DNA of 64,000 nt from Nitrospirota bacterium (GCA_040755395.1 JBFMAX010000002.1:310001-374000), one strand, 5' to 3'; numbered from the stretch's first letter, positions 35,136-47,864 are shown. Notes: generated by a model from the sequence alone, not told the origin. Numbers and translations: made by a program.

Positions 35136-36568
35136 CCCGCCAGCTTCTTCTTCAGCAACTCGTTCACTTTGCCCGGATTCGCCTTCCCTCCCGACGCCTT
35201 CATGACCTGGCCGACGAAGAAGCCCAGGATCTGTTCCTTTCCGCTCCGATATTGGGCCACCTGCGCCGGATTCTTCTCGATGATCTCGTCGATCATCGCA
35301 CGCAGCGATCCTTCGTCGGAGACCTGGGTCAGGCCTTTCTCCTTGACGATCTGCTCGGGCTCTTTCCCGCTCGCATAGAGTTCCGGGAAAATGTCCCGCG
35401 CGACTTTCAGGCTGATGGTGCCGTCGTCCACCAGTTTCAAAAGGCTCACCAGGCGCTCCGGGCCGACCGGCGACGCGGTCACGTCGGTCCCGGCGTTATT
35501 CAGCTCCCGCAGCAGTTCGCCCATCACCCAGTTGCTGACGGTTTTCGGCCGGTCATAGAGTCTGACGCAGGCTTCAAAATAATCGGCCAAGGCTTTGGAT
35601 GCCGTCAGCACCCCGGCGTCGTATTCCGGCAATCCGTAGTCGGTGACGAAACGTTTCATCCTGGCGGCCGGCAACTCCGGGATCGTCTTGCGCAGGTCTT
35701 CGATCCACTCCGGCTCGATCTTCAACGGCACCAGGTCGGGATCCGGGAAATAGCGGTAGTCGTGCGCCTCTTCTTTGCTGCGCATGATCGCCGTCTCGCC
35801 CCGCTCGATGTCCCAGAGCCGCGTCTCCTGCCGAACCGTTCCTCCTTCGCTCAAGACCTTGGTCTGGCGCCTGATCTCGTAGTCGATGGCATCTTTGACG
35901 AACTTAAAGGAATTGATGTTCTTCAGTTCGACTTTGGTCCCGAGCGCCTTCTGGCCGAGCGGCCGGAGCGAGAGGTTCGGTTCGCACCGCAGACTCCCCT
36001 CCTCCATGTTGCCGTCACAGACCTCCAGATACATCAGGATGTCGCGGAGCGTCTTGAGATAGGCCACCACCTCGTCGGCCGAGCGCATGTCCGGTTCGCT
36101 CACGATTTCCAGAAGCGGCGTGCCGGCGCGATTGAAATCCACCCGGCTCCCGTTTGTTCCGGCGTCGTGGAGGCTCTTGCCGGCGTCTTCTTCCAAATGG
36201 GCGCGACGGAGGCGAATGCGTTTCTTGGCGCCGTCGACCGTGATCTCAACCCAGCCGTTCTCGCAGATGGGCGCTTCGTACTGTGAAATCTGATAGCCCT
36301 TGGGCAGATCGGGATAAAAGTAGTTCTTCCGCGCAAAGCGGTTGTCGGACCGGATCGTGCAATTCAGCGCCAACCCCGTGCGGATCGCCATCTCGACTGC
36401 GTTCCGGTTGATGACCGGCAGGGTCCCGGGCATGCCGAGACACACCGGACAGGTTTGCGTGTTTGCGGCGAGTCCGAACGCGGTCCCGCAGGCGCAGAAC
36501 ATCTTCGACCGAGTCCGCAGTTGGGCGTGGACTTCCACGCCGATGACCACTTCGTAGACCACGCTCAA
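35132..36568 (-). CDS. gatB: Aspartyl/glutamyl-tRNA amidotransferase subunit B
   Basis: 478 aa. The start is probably the TTG at 36568 (overlap TTGA with the YtxH-like stop, GAGAGG upstream), or the GTG at 36562. Motifs: [19 protein letters not shown], the [13 protein letters not shown] zinc region, [19 protein letters not shown] (about 88-106), and the helical C-terminal tail with the YqeY-like domain. With GatA and GatC (37415 and 39353) it amidates Glu-tRNA(Gln) or Asp-tRNA(Asn). The three gat genes are dispersed within 4.5 kb. Confidence 0.95.
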   Translation of the reverse strand: MSVVYEVVIGVEVHAQLRTRSKMFCACGTAFGLAANTQTCPVCLGMPGTLPVINRNAVEMAIRTGLALNCTIRSDNRFARKNYFYPDLPKGYQISQYEAPICENGWVEITVDGAKKRIRLRRAHLEEDAGKSLHDAGTNGSRVDFNRAGTPLLEIVSEPDMRSADEVVAYLKTLRDILMYLEVCDGNMEEGSLRCEPNLSLRPLGQKALGTKVELKNINSFKFVKDAIDYEIRRQTKVLSEGGTVRQETRLWDIERGETAIMRSKEEAHDYRYFPDPDLVPLKIEPEWIEDLRKTIPELPAARMKRFVTDYGLPEYDAGVLTASKALADYFEACVRLYDRPKTVSNWVMGELLRELNNAGTDVTASPVGPERLVSLLKLVDDGTISLKVARDIFPELYASGKEPEQIVKEKGLTQVSDEGSLRAMIDEIIEKNPAQVAQYRSGKEQILGFFVGQVMKASGGKANPGKVNELLKKKLAG

Positions 36569-36885
36569 CTCTGCCTCTCGCCGGAGAGGCGGTTGCGCTC
36601 GCGTTTCATCGCTTCCCGTCCGGCTTCGAACGCTTCCTTGAGAACCGATTTCTTGGTCTCGACGAAGTCGCGCCCTTTCTCCACCGCTTCCTCGAACGTC
36701 TCACCGGCTTTCTCGGCCAGCTCACGCAGGGTTTCCTCCGTCCGCTTCGCATAGCCCCGCAGTTGCTCGCGCGATTCACGACCGGAGTGCGGCGCCAAGA
36801 GCAACGCCGCCACCGCGCCCAACGCTGCGCCGCTGAGAAAGGCCAATAACACAGCCGCCGGTGACACACCCCGATCATCCGCCAT
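36565..36885 (-). CDS. YtxH-like membrane-anchored protein
   Basis: 106 aa, with a perfect AAGGAGGG box before the ATG at 36885. The membrane segment is at about residues 9-30 and contains the family's [24 protein letters not shown]-type boundary (glycine-rich, then SG/RE). A charged amphipathic helix follows to the end. YtxH proteins are small envelope stress-associated proteins of unknown mechanism. It overlaps the DUF948 gene by 11 bp and gatB by 4. Confidence 0.8.
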   Translation of the reverse strand: MADDRGVSPAAVLLAFLSGAALGAVAALLLAPHSGRESREQLRGYAKRTEETLRELAEKAGETFEEAVEKGRDFVETKKSVLKEAFEAGREAMKRERNRLSGERQS

Positions 36886-37288
36886 TGGTCGTCCCTCCTT
36901 CTCCGTGGTTCCCGTGAAGCCGCTGCTTCACGACAGTCGTCGCCGCCTTCAATCCCGCCACCATGCTGGCAAGGTTGACGAGCAACGACCCGCTCGATCC
37001 CTTGACGATATGATGCACCTGCTGCACCGATTCGCCGATGTCCCCGACCGCGTGCAACAGCACGGCGGCGCGCTCGACACCGCCGCGCGTCTGCTCAGCC
37101 AGCTCGTTGAGATTCTGGCTCATGGCGCGGAGCTCGGCGATCAGCGAGGGCAACTCGCTGTTCATGCGGGCCAACAATTGCTGCGATTCGGCGACCGTTT
37201 TGCGGAGCTCGATGAGCATCGGCACCAGATAGCCCACCAGCACCGCAAACGCGATCGCCACCACGACAGCCGCGATCTCGACGATCAT
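36875..37288 (-). CDS. DUF948-like membrane protein
   Basis: 137 aa. The first 27 residues are a membrane anchor, followed by long helical repeats of the DUF948 kind (LIELRKTVAESQQLLARMNSE, start near 26). DUF948 and YtxH genes are often neighbours, as here. Ahead of its ATG there is GGGGG but no clear promoter; the 7-bp-word hairpin at 37318-37408 separates it from gatA. Confidence 0.75.
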   Translation of the reverse strand: MIVEIAAVVVAIAFAVLVGYLVPMLIELRKTVAESQQLLARMNSELPSLIAELRAMSQNLNELAEQTRGGVERAAVLLHAVGDIGESVQQVHHIVKGSSGSLLVNLASMVAGLKAATTVVKQRLHGNHGEGGTTNGG

Positions 37289-37317
37289 CTTATCCCCCTT
37301 GGAATGGACGCGACTAC

Positions 37318-37408
37318 GTGATCGAGTGATTGGTGATTGGTAGAAGCCTCAGTTCGGATGAGACCGCGACTTCTTCGGGCAATCACCAATTACCAGTTAC
37401 TCAATCAC
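37318..37408. repeat. Heptamer-word hairpin between gatA and the DUF948 gene
   Basis: Left arm 37318-37342 and right arm 37381-37408, each three to four words in strict 7-bp register (variants of gtgattg and ggtgatt). The arms are inverted relative to each other and pair word by word with about one or two mismatches per word, around a 38-nt loop. Confidence 0.8.
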
Positions 37409-37414
37409 TCGGCT

Positions 37415-38881
<1,467 letters not shown>

Positions 38882-38888
38882 GCTCGAT

Positions 38889-38923
38889 CCGTGATGCGTA
38901 ATCCGTGAGCCGTGATGCGTCAC
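38889..38923. repeat. Heptamer-word array overlapping the panD stop
   Basis: Five contiguous words (ccgtgat, gcgtaat, ccgtgag and so on) from 38889 to 38923. The panD stop (38920-38922) is inside the fifth word, and the array ends 8 bp before the gatA start codon. Confidence 0.75.
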
Positions 38924-39273
38924 TTGCTGACGATGCGATTCTTCTCGTCCACCTTAATGATCTTCGGGGCGTGGCGTTTGATTTCCTCCTCGGCATAGTA
39001 CTCGTAACAAAAAATGATGATCTGGTCGCCGACGGCCCCTTTGCGGGCCGTCGGGCCGTTCAGCACGATCTCGCCGCTGCCGCGCCTGCCGGCCATGGCG
39101 TAGGTCATGAACCGTTCGCCGTTGTTCAAGTTGGAGATCACGACCGCTTCGTAAGGCAGGATGCCGGCGGCATCCAGGAGATCTTCGTCCACCGTCAGGC
39201 TGCCTTCGTACTCGAGACAGGCGTCGGTGACGGTCGCGCGATGAATTTTGGCCCGCAACATTTGCCTGAACAT
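38920..39273 (-). CDS. panD: Aspartate 1-decarboxylase
   Basis: 117 aa. It makes beta-alanine for pantothenate using a pyruvoyl group. The self-cleavage site is the Gly-Ser of EYEGSLT (Ser25), [16 protein letters not shown] is the conserved start and [17 protein letters not shown] the second block. GAGGG lies about 8 nt before the ATG. It sits between gatA and gatC, which is not a functional grouping. Confidence 0.96.
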   Translation of the reverse strand: MFRQMLRAKIHRATVTDACLEYEGSLTVDEDLLDAAGILPYEAVVISNLNNGERFMTYAMAGRRGSGEIVLNGPTARKGAVGDQIIIFCYEYYAEEEIKRHAPKIIKVDEKNRIVSK

Positions 39274-39284
39274 GGTGACACCCT

Positions 39285-39359
39285 CGTTAATCGTTATACG
39301 TTAAACGGTATTGTGGCGGAAACCGCTTCTTCTCACGTTTAACGATGAACGTTTAACGA
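39285..39359. repeat. Heptamer-word hairpin between panD and gatC
   Basis: Left arm 39285-39305 is three words (cgttaat, cgttata, cgttaaa). The right arm, about 39335-39359, is inverted (acgttta, acgatga). The gatC stop TAA (39353-39355) lies inside the right arm. Confidence 0.8.
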
Positions 39360-39646
39360 TCCTCCAGTATTTTCGGGACTCGAAAGTAGCCTTCCTCGCG
39401 ATCCGGCGCGTTGGCGAGCGCCCGGTCCACAGGAAGCGAAGGCCGAACCACGTCTTCGCGGAAGACATTGACCTCCCCCAAGACCGTCGCGGTCGGCTCG
39501 ACTCCTTCCGTGTCGTAGGTGTTGAGCTTCTCCATGTACGTGAGAATAGTGCTGAGTTGCCGGCCGAAGGCGTCCTTCTCCGCCTCCGTCAGTTCCAACC
39601 GCGCGAGCTTCGCGACTTTTTCCACTTCGGCTTTTGAGATCTGCAT
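39353..39646 (-). CDS. gatC: Aspartyl/glutamyl-tRNA amidotransferase subunit C
   Basis: 97 aa from ATG 39646 (an open frame runs to 39682 through repeat sequence). Family pattern: ISKAEVEKVAKLARLELTEAE at 3-23, then ILTYMEKLNTYDTEGVEPT, and the end RALANAPDREEGYFRVPKIL. It wraps around GatA and stabilises its contact with GatB. Confidence 0.93.
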   Translation of the reverse strand: MQISKAEVEKVAKLARLELTEAEKDAFGRQLSTILTYMEKLNTYDTEGVEPTATVLGEVNVFREDVVRPSLPVDRALANAPDREEGYFRVPKILEDR

Positions 39647-39659
39647 CAGAAATCCAGCA

Positions 39660-39737
39660 GTGATTGAGTGATTGATGATCAAGTGGTGAGAGGCGAACTT
39701 GTGAAATCACCAGGGACGAAATTGCCCAATCACTCTA
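39660..39737. repeat. Heptamer-word element between gatC and glmS
   Basis: The left arm starts gtgattg-agtgatt at 39660. The right side has aaatcac (about 39713) and caatcac (39727-39733). It uses the same words as the elements at 37318 and 48707, and ends 5 bp before the glmS stop. Confidence 0.6.
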
Positions 39738-39741
39738 TCCT

Positions 39742-41571
<1,830 letters not shown>

Positions 41572-41574
41572 CGT

Positions 41575-43221
41575 TTACCGACTCCCCCGTTTCTTTTTGG
41601 CAGCTTTCCTGGTTCGAGGTTCGAGGTTCGAGGTTCGAGGTTTCTTCGTTGCGTTTCCTGCTCCAACGTCGAACGTCGAACGTCGAACGTCCTGACCTCC
41701 GCCGCCTGCGAGCAGCGCCCGGCGGCGGGCGGCCCAGCCCTCCCGGTTGACCTGCGGCACCCGCGCGATGGCCAGCGCATCGGCCGGCACGTCCTGCGTG
41801 ACGGTCGTGCCGGCCGCGACGACCGCCCCGCGGCCGACCGTCACCGGCGCGATCAGTTGGGTGTCGCTGCCCACGAACACGTCGTCTTCGATCACCGTCC
41901 GGTATTTGCGGACGCCGTCGTAGTTGCAGGTGATCGTGCCGGCGCCGATGTTCACGCCTTTGCCGACGAACGTGTCACCGAGATAGCTGAGGTGATTGGC
42001 TTTGGAGCCCTCGCCGAGGTCGGTGTTCTTCATCTCGACGAAGTTGCCGACTTTGGCCTTCCGGCGAACCACCGTGCCGGGCCGCAGGTGTACGAAGGGC
42101 CCCAGCGTCGTGTCGTCCTCCAACCGGGCCTCGCGGAAGACGCAGTGCTCCAGGATTTCGACGCGATTGCCGAGCACGCAGTCCGTCAGGCGGACGTTCG
42201 AGCGAATCACGCAGCCTTCGCCGATCACCGTCGAGCCTTCGAGCGCGACGTTGGGATAGAGCACCGTGTCGGGCCCGATGACGGCGCCGGCATCGATCCA
42301 CGCCGTCGCCGGATCGCGCATCGTCACGCCCGCGTCCAGCCATCGCTCGCGGATCCGCTCGCGCATCGCCCGTTCCGCCCGCGCCAGTTGCCCGCGCGTG
42401 TTGACGCCGAGGCCCTCGTCCGGGTCGGACAGCGTGACGGTCGACACGCGCAGTCCCCTCTCCACCGCGAGGGGCACGATGTCGGTCAGATAATATTCCC
42501 GCTGCGCGTTGTGCGGCTGCAACTTGTCCAGCGCCTCGAACAAAAAGCCGCCGTCCACCACATAGGTCCCAACGTTGACTTCGCGTAATCGCTTCTCCTC
42601 CGGGGAAGCGTCGCGGTCCTCGACGATTTTCAGCACGCGGCAATCCAACAGGCCCGGACGGTTGTCTCCGACCGGATTGCTGCGCGCGATCCGCCCGTAG
42701 CCGGTCGCGTCGTCGAGCACGGCGGTCAGGATCGTCACCGTCGCTGTGTCGGTTTCGTGCACGCGCAACAGTTCGCGGACCGTCGCTTCCGTCAGCAGCG
42801 GCGTGTCGCCGTTCAAAATCAGGAACGTGGACGGGCGTTCGCGTTGGGAAGCCGGGAAGACCGGCTTGGCCTGCAACACGGCGTGGCCGGTCCCCAATTG
42901 ATCCGGCTGTTCGACAATTGCGGTCCGGGACGCGCGCCGATCGCCAGTCGGGCGGCTCTCGATCAGTGCGCGGACCTGTCCGGCCTGATGGCCGACGACG
43001 ACGGCGACCCCGGCGCCGGCCAGCCGTTCGGCCAGTTCCACGACGTAGAGAATCATCGGCCGGCCGGCCACGGGGTGGAGCACCTTGGCCAGCTTGGATC
43101 TCATCCGCTTCCCGACCCCGGCCGCCATGACGATGGCGCCGAGACCGGAGACCGGCGCCCCCGCCGCCGGGCCTGCGGCGCCCGGAAACGAGAAAGCCCG
43201 ATGGACAGGCCGTTCGATCAT
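41575..43221 (-). CDS. glmU: Bifunctional GlmU (N-acetyltransferase/uridylyltransferase), extended C-terminus
   Basis: 548 aa from ATG 43221, which overlaps the DUF502 stop (ATGA); the frame to 43263 is not used. It is longer than the usual 450-460 aa: about 30 extra residues at the N-terminus and about 45 at the C-terminus. Uridylyltransferase: GAIVMAAGVGKRMRSKLAKVLHP near 29. Left-handed beta-helix acetyltransferase: SYLGDTFVGKGVNIGAGTIT near 420. The last 40 residues are encoded by two 7-bp-word arrays (41611-41690) and are rich in Arg, Ser, Thr and Pro, so they are probably disordered. Confidence 0.95.
   Translation of the reverse strand: MIERPVHRAFSFPGAAGPAAGAPVSGLGAIVMAAGVGKRMRSKLAKVLHPVAGRPMILYVVELAERLAGAGVAVVVGHQAGQVRALIESRPTGDRRASRTAIVEQPDQLGTGHAVLQAKPVFPASQRERPSTFLILNGDTPLLTEATVRELLRVHETDTATVTILTAVLDDATGYGRIARSNPVGDNRPGLLDCRVLKIVEDRDASPEEKRLREVNVGTYVVDGGFLFEALDKLQPHNAQREYYLTDIVPLAVERGLRVSTVTLSDPDEGLGVNTRGQLARAERAMRERIRERWLDAGVTMRDPATAWIDAGAVIGPDTVLYPNVALEGSTVIGEGCVIRSNVRLTDCVLGNRVEILEHCVFREARLEDDTTLGPFVHLRPGTVVRRKAKVGNFVEMKNTDLGEGSKANHLSYLGDTFVGKGVNIGAGTITCNYDGVRKYRTVIEDDVFVGSDTQLIAPVTVGRGAVVAAGTTVTQDVPADALAIARVPQVNREGWAARRRALLAGGGGQDVRRSTFDVGAGNATKKPRTSNLEPRTRKAAKKKRGSR
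41611..41690. repeat. Heptamer-word element inside the 3' end of glmU
   Basis: The left arm is ggttcga four times (41611-41640). The right arm is aacgtcg three and a half times (41665-41690). The arms are inverted complements with one mismatch per word. The reading frame passes through it to a stop at 41575. Confidence 0.85.
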
Positions 43222-43895
43222 GCGATGGGCACCCCCGCTTCCGGCTGTTTGACCTTGGACCACTTGGAATCGGCGCCGAGCGTGGCGCTCATGGAAGGAG
43301 TGGGAGAGTAGAGTCCGCCGGAGACGATCAGTTTCATCGCCTCTTCCACGCTGATCTCGACCGGGATCACTTCCCGCTCCGGCACGAGCAAAAAATATCC
43401 GGATGTCGGATTAGGCGAGGTCGGCACATACACGTGCACCAGCGGATCGGAGGAAATGTCCTGCACTTCGCCCTTGGTGACGCCCGTGACGAAGGCGAAG
43501 CAGTAGTGTCCGTTTTTCGGAAATTGGATCAGCACGACGCGGTTGTATTCGCCCCGCTCCGTAAACGACAGAATGTCCATCATGGACTTCAACGTCGAGT
43601 AGATGCCCCGGACGACCGGGACGCGGTTCAGCAAGTCCTCCCAGAGCGCGACGATCTGGCGTCCGATGAAGTTGGCGGCGAAGAGTCCGGTGGCGAAGAT
43701 GAGCAGGACGAGGGTGGCGATGCCGAGTCCCGGCACATAGTACCCGGGGGTGACGATCCGGGCGAGCATGTCGCCCAGGATCCCGTCCACGGTCACGAAC
43801 AACGTTTTCAGAATGAGGATCGTGCCCCAGATCGGAGTGATGACCAACAGGCCAGTGAGAAAGTAGCGTTTCAGGGCGGCTCTGACCGTGATCAC
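43218..43895 (-). CDS. DUF502 family membrane protein
   Basis: 225 aa from a GTG at 43895 with AGGAG 5-6 nt upstream; the frame to 44033 overlaps the divergent tmk. Two membrane segments (about 8-32 and 60-85) precede a conserved soluble part: FAANFIGRQIVALWEDLLNRVPVVRGIY (start near 79), VLIQFPKNGHYCFAFVTG, then VYVPTSPNPTSGYFLLVP. DUF502 proteins are widespread inner-membrane proteins of unknown function. Coupled to glmU by ATGA. Confidence 0.88.
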   Translation of the reverse strand: MITVRAALKRYFLTGLLVITPIWGTILILKTLFVTVDGILGDMLARIVTPGYYVPGLGIATLVLLIFATGLFAANFIGRQIVALWEDLLNRVPVVRGIYSTLKSMMDILSFTERGEYNRVVLIQFPKNGHYCFAFVTGVTKGEVQDISSDPLVHVYVPTSPNPTSGYFLLVPEREVIPVEISVEEAMKLIVSGGLYSPTPSMSATLGADSKWSKVKQPEAGVPIA

Positions 43896-43981
43896 CGGGG
43901 CTCCTCGTGGTCGTTCATCATACAAACTTTGGAGAGGCCGTCGCAAGCCTTTTATTGCTATTTTCAAGCACTTGGAATAGG

Positions 43982-44701
43982 ATGCCGACCTATTTCCGGA
44001 TGCGCCGAGACGGGGAGCAGGTGAGCCTGACACGGAAGGGGCCGCGAGGAGTTCTGATCACGGTGGAAGGGGTCGAGGGCAGTGGGAAGACGACCCAGGT
44101 TCAGCGGCTGGCGCGGCTGCTCCGCGCAGAAGGCTATCGCGTGCTGGAGACCCGGGAGCCCGGTGGGACTCCCCTCGCCGAATCCATTCGGCGGACGCTC
44201 TTGCAGTCGACCGACGAACGAATGGATCCCCGCTGCGAAGCGTTGCTGATTCTGGCCGCTCGCAGCCAACATGTCGCCCGGGTGATCAAACCCGCGTTGG
44301 ATGAGGGGGCCATTGTCCTGTGCGATCGGTTCGTCGATTCCACGCTGGCGTATCAGGGATACGGCCGGGGGCTCGATGTCGGATTGTTGCGCCGATTGAA
44401 CCGGTTCGCCACCGGCGGGCTGGAACCGGATCTGAGCCTGCTCTTCGATCTGCCCATCACGACGGGATTGGCCAGACGCCGACACAACAACCTGGAGCAG
44501 AACCGGCTGGACCGCGAATCCCGACGATTCCACACCGCCGTGCGGCGAGGATTTCTCGAACTGGCGGCCCGCGAGCCGCGCCGGATCGCCGTGTTCGACG
44601 GAACGAAGTCGGCCGAGACTCTTGCGGATGAAGTTGCGTCGATCGTGCGGCGGTTCCTGCGTAGAGGCGGTCGCGCAATCGGAAAGCCGGCCGATTCCTG
44701 A
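43982..44701 (+). CDS. tmk: Thymidylate kinase
   Basis: 239 aa from ATG 43982; ATG 44000 and GTG 44021 are alternatives and the exact start is uncertain. P-loop VEGVEGSGKTTQ at about 28-39, TREPGGTPLAESIR, the DR(F/Y/H) motif CDRFVDSTLAYQGYGRG, and a lid with arginines (LARRRHNNLEQNRLDRE). It phosphorylates dTMP to dTDP. Divergent from the DUF502 gene; their promoters must share 43896-43981. Confidence 0.94.
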   Translation: MPTYFRMRRDGEQVSLTRKGPRGVLITVEGVEGSGKTTQVQRLARLLRAEGYRVLETREPGGTPLAESIRRTLLQSTDERMDPRCEALLILAARSQHVARVIKPALDEGAIVLCDRFVDSTLAYQGYGRGLDVGLLRRLNRFATGGLEPDLSLLFDLPITTGLARRRHNNLEQNRLDRESRRFHTAVRRGFLELAAREPRRIAVFDGTKSAETLADEVASIVRRFLRRGGRAIGKPADS

Positions 44702-44704
44702 GCC

Positions 44705-45766
44705 ATGCCCTTCCACGACATCATCGGCCACGAGCAACCCAAGGCGCTCCTGAAGGCCGCCGTTCGGCACGACCGAATCGCCCATGCCTATCTGTTCTAT
44801 GGCGAACGCGGAATCGGCAAGCGTTTGACGGCCCTGCGGTTTGCGCAGGCGCTCAACTGCGACACGGCCGCGGGACCGGACGACCCGGACGCCTGCGGAC
44901 ACTGCCGTTCCTGCCGACAGATCGAAGCCGGCACCCATCCGGACTTCACCCTGATCGAACCGGATCCGGAACCGGCGACGCCGCAGATCAAAATCGAACA
45001 GATTCGCGAGATCGAATCGCAGATTGTGTACCGGCCGTTGATCGGCCGGTGGAAGGTGTGCCTGATCGATCAAGCGGACCGTCTCACCATCGGCGCGGCC
45101 AACGCGCTGCTGAAGACGTTGGAAGAGCCGCCTCCTCACTGCCTCTTTCTGCTGGTCACGAGCCGGCCCTCGGCGTTGCCGGCCACGATCCGTTCCCGCT
45201 GCCAGGCGCTGCGGTTTGCGACCCCGGTCCGCGCCCAGGTGGAAACGGCATTGATCGAGAAGCACGGCCTGTCTCAGGAGGAGGCGCGCTTCCTGGCGGT
45301 CTTGAGCGAAGGACGCCTCGGCGAGGCGCTGAAGATGGATCCCAACGACATCAAGACCGCGCGGCGGGAGTTGCTGCCTCTGACGGATCCGGCATCGCTG
45401 CAATCCGTCACCGCCCTGTTGACGGCGGCTGAAGCGCTGGCCAAAACCGATCGGGCGCAGGAGGCGCTCGCTTGGCTGACGCGATGGTTCAGGGACCTGT
45501 TGCTGGTGCGGGTCGGCGCGGATCCGGACGCGCTGCTCAATCTGGACTGTCTGCCGGCTCTGCAGTCGACGGCCGGCAAGGTGGATGCGGCTGTGCTGCT
45601 CGATCTGCTCGGCGACCTCGAAACCCTGGAGCAGCAGGCGACGCGGAATTTGAATGTGCAACTGGCGTTGGAGTGCATCCTCCTCCGCCTGCGGGACGCG
45701 ATGGGAACCGGAGTGGGCTCGGGGCGTGAGGCGCGAGGCTGGAGTGAAGGCAATTATGAATTCTGA
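44705..45766 (+). CDS. holB: DNA polymerase III subunit delta'
   Basis: 353 aa. AAA+ clamp-loader fold: FHDIIGHEQPKALLKAA, P-loop FYGERGIGKR, four-cysteine zinc module (CDTA...CGHCRSC), Walker B CLIDQADRL and the SRC motif TIRSRCQALRF near 165. It starts 3 bp after tmk, a common pairing. The last ~15 codons and the stop (45764-45766) fall in a 7-bp-word repeat, so the C-terminus has been replaced or extended by the element. Confidence 0.92.
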   Translation: MPFHDIIGHEQPKALLKAAVRHDRIAHAYLFYGERGIGKRLTALRFAQALNCDTAAGPDDPDACGHCRSCRQIEAGTHPDFTLIEPDPEPATPQIKIEQIREIESQIVYRPLIGRWKVCLIDQADRLTIGAANALLKTLEEPPPHCLFLLVTSRPSALPATIRSRCQALRFATPVRAQVETALIEKHGLSQEEARFLAVLSEGRLGEALKMDPNDIKTARRELLPLTDPASLQSVTALLTAAEALAKTDRAQEALAWLTRWFRDLLLVRVGADPDALLNLDCLPALQSTAGKVDAAVLLDLLGDLETLEQQATRNLNVQLALECILLRLRDAMGTGVGSGREARGWSEGNYEF

Positions 45767-45793
45767 ATTATGAATTCTGAAATTACATTCTGA
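45723..45793. repeat. Heptamer-word arrays at the holB 3' end
   Basis: First part 45723-45743 (ggcgtga, ggcgcga, ggctgga). Second part 45752-45793 is aattatg and aattctg alternating twice, then two degenerate words. The holB stop TGA (45764-45766) is inside the second part. Confidence 0.8.
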
Positions 45794-45853
45794 AGGTTGG
45801 TCGAATCCGCCGTCGCTGGAATTCCAGGACCCGGCCCTGTTATCTTTGACCGA

Positions 45854-47854
45854 ATGGCCAAGTCGTTTTACATCACCACTCCGATCTATTACGTCAACGA
45901 CGTCCCGCACATTGGGCATGCCTACACGACCATTGCGGCCGACGTGCTGGCGCGCCATTACAGCCAGCAGGATGCCGACGTGTTCTTTCTGACCGGCGTC
46001 GACGAGCACGGACAGAAGGTCCAGCAGGCGGCGGCCAAGGCCGGTATCGACCCGCAACAGTATTGCGACGGCATGGCGCCGCGGTTCCGCGAACTTTGGA
46101 AGCGGCTCAATATTTCGAACGACGCCTTCATCCGAACCACAGACTTAAAGCATAAAGAAATCGTTCAACGCTATCTTCAGGTCCTTTTCGACAAGGGGTT
46201 GATTTACAAATCGGACTACACGGGCTGGTACTGTACGTTCGACGAACGGTTCTGGACCGAGAAAGACGTCGTGGACGGGCTTTGTCCGGACTGCAAACGC
46301 CCGGTCGAACGGCTGAGCGAGAGCAATTATTTCTTTCGGATGAGCCGGTATCAGCAGCCGCTCATCGAGTACTTGAAGGCTCACCCGAGCCTATCCCAAG
46401 CCCACGCCACGTTCATCCGCCCTCCGGCGCGGTTCAACGAAGTGCTCGGATTTCTGGAATCGCAGCCCCTGGCAGACCTGTCGATCTCCCGCCCCAAATC
46501 TCGTCTGTCCTGGGGAATCGAGCTGCCGTTCGACCGGAACTATGTGACCTATGTTTGGTTCGACGCGCTGGTGAATTATCTGTCGGCGCTCGAATACTTG
46601 GCTCCGTCCGGATCTTTTGAGAGGTTCTGGCCCGCCTCGATCCATCTCGTCGGCAAAGACATCCTCACGACGCATGCCGTGTATTGGTCCACCATATTGA
46701 TGGCGTTGGAGTTGCCGTTGCCGCAGACGATCTTCGCCCACGGCTGGTGGACGGTGAACGGTGAAAAAATGTCCAAGAGCCGCGGGAACGTGGTGGACCC
46801 CAACGCCGTGGTGGATGAATTCGGCGTCGATGCGTTCCGCTACTTTTTAATGCGCGAGGTGCCGTTCGGTCAGGACGGGGACTTCTCCCGCGAGGCGTTG
46901 ATCGGCCGGATCAACAGCGAGCTGGCCGACGGCCTCGGCAATCTGATGAGCCGCACGCTCACGATGATCGACCGGTTTGCTCAAGGCAAGATTCCACCGA
47001 GCCACCCGCCTCACGATGAACTGGATGGTCGGTTGGAACGGGCCATCGGTGAACTGACCGGGTCGGCGATGGTCTCCATCAAGGACCTGCGGTTCAACCG
47101 CGCGCTCGAATCCATGTGGGAGCTGATCCAGCGGTGCGACCAGTACATCGACAAGACCGCGCCCTGGACGTTGGCCAAGCGTCCGGAAGACCGGGATCGG
47201 CTCCATGGAGTCTTGTACCGAGTGGTGAAGGCATTGGAGCGGCTCATCCCCTTGCTCTACCCGTTCATGCCGCAGACTGCCGAGAACATGGCCGCTCAGC
47301 TCGGCCTGCATCCGCAGATGCGGGGACGGAAGCTGATGGTGCGAGAACTGGTTCCGGGGGTTGAAATCGCCAAGGGTAAGCCGTTATTTCCCAAGATCGA
47401 CCTCGCCCGCATGCAAGGAGCATCGACGGTGACACACCGGCAGCCGTCCACCGCCGAATCGGCCGCCCGATCGATACAATCCGCGTCGCCGACGCCATCC
47501 GCTTCCGGCCCGCCGTCCGGCTCGACCCCGGCCCAGATTACGATCGAGGAGTTTCAGCGCATCCAGCTCAAGACGGCCAAGGTGCTGAGCGCGGAGCGCG
47601 TGCCACGCTCGGAGAAACTGATCAAGCTCCAAGTCGATCTCGGCGGCGAGCGGCGTCAAATCGTCGCCGGGATCGGGAAGAAATACGAGCCGGAGGCGCT
47701 GGTGGGCCGCTGCATCGTGATCGTCGCCAACCTTAAACCGGCCAAGCTCATGGGCGTCGAATCCCAGGGCATGGTGCTGGCGGCGGGAGATACGGAGGTC
47801 TGCGGGTTGGTGACCGTGCTCGAAGAGGTGGACCCGGGGACGAAAGTGAAGTGA
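45854..47854 (+). CDS. metG: Methionyl-tRNA synthetase with C-terminal tRNA-binding domain
   Basis: 666 aa from the ATG at 45854 (the frame opens at 45797, which is upstream filler). HIGH motif in YYVNDVPHIGHAYTT, a two-Cys knuckle CPDCKRP, and KMSKS in EKMSKSRGN near 300. After the anticodon-binding domain there is a linker of about 60 residues rich in Ser, Pro and Ala, then an EMAPII/Trbp111-like OB domain (about 560-666, IQLKTAKVLSAERVPRSEKL). The OB domain is usually for dimerisation and tRNA binding. Confidence 0.95.
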   Translation: MAKSFYITTPIYYVNDVPHIGHAYTTIAADVLARHYSQQDADVFFLTGVDEHGQKVQQAAAKAGIDPQQYCDGMAPRFRELWKRLNISNDAFIRTTDLKHKEIVQRYLQVLFDKGLIYKSDYTGWYCTFDERFWTEKDVVDGLCPDCKRPVERLSESNYFFRMSRYQQPLIEYLKAHPSLSQAHATFIRPPARFNEVLGFLESQPLADLSISRPKSRLSWGIELPFDRNYVTYVWFDALVNYLSALEYLAPSGSFERFWPASIHLVGKDILTTHAVYWSTILMALELPLPQTIFAHGWWTVNGEKMSKSRGNVVDPNAVVDEFGVDAFRYFLMREVPFGQDGDFSREALIGRINSELADGLGNLMSRTLTMIDRFAQGKIPPSHPPHDELDGRLERAIGELTGSAMVSIKDLRFNRALESMWELIQRCDQYIDKTAPWTLAKRPEDRDRLHGVLYRVVKALERLIPLLYPFMPQTAENMAAQLGLHPQMRGRKLMVRELVPGVEIAKGKPLFPKIDLARMQGASTVTHRQPSTAESAARSIQSASPTPSASGPPSGSTPAQITIEEFQRIQLKTAKVLSAERVPRSEKLIKLQVDLGGERRQIVAGIGKKYEPEALVGRCIVIVANLKPAKLMGVESQGMVLAAGDTEVCGLVTVLEEVDPGTKVK

Positions 47855-47864
47855 GGCCACGGAC

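Noticed and set aside
41572-41575. glmS ribozyme or riboswitch upstream of glmS
   Set aside because: Only 3 bp separate glmU and glmS, so there is no room for a leader.
43964-46057. 697-codon minus-strand frame opposite tmk, holB and metG
   Set aside because: Antisense to three recognised genes; composition typical of a shadow frame.
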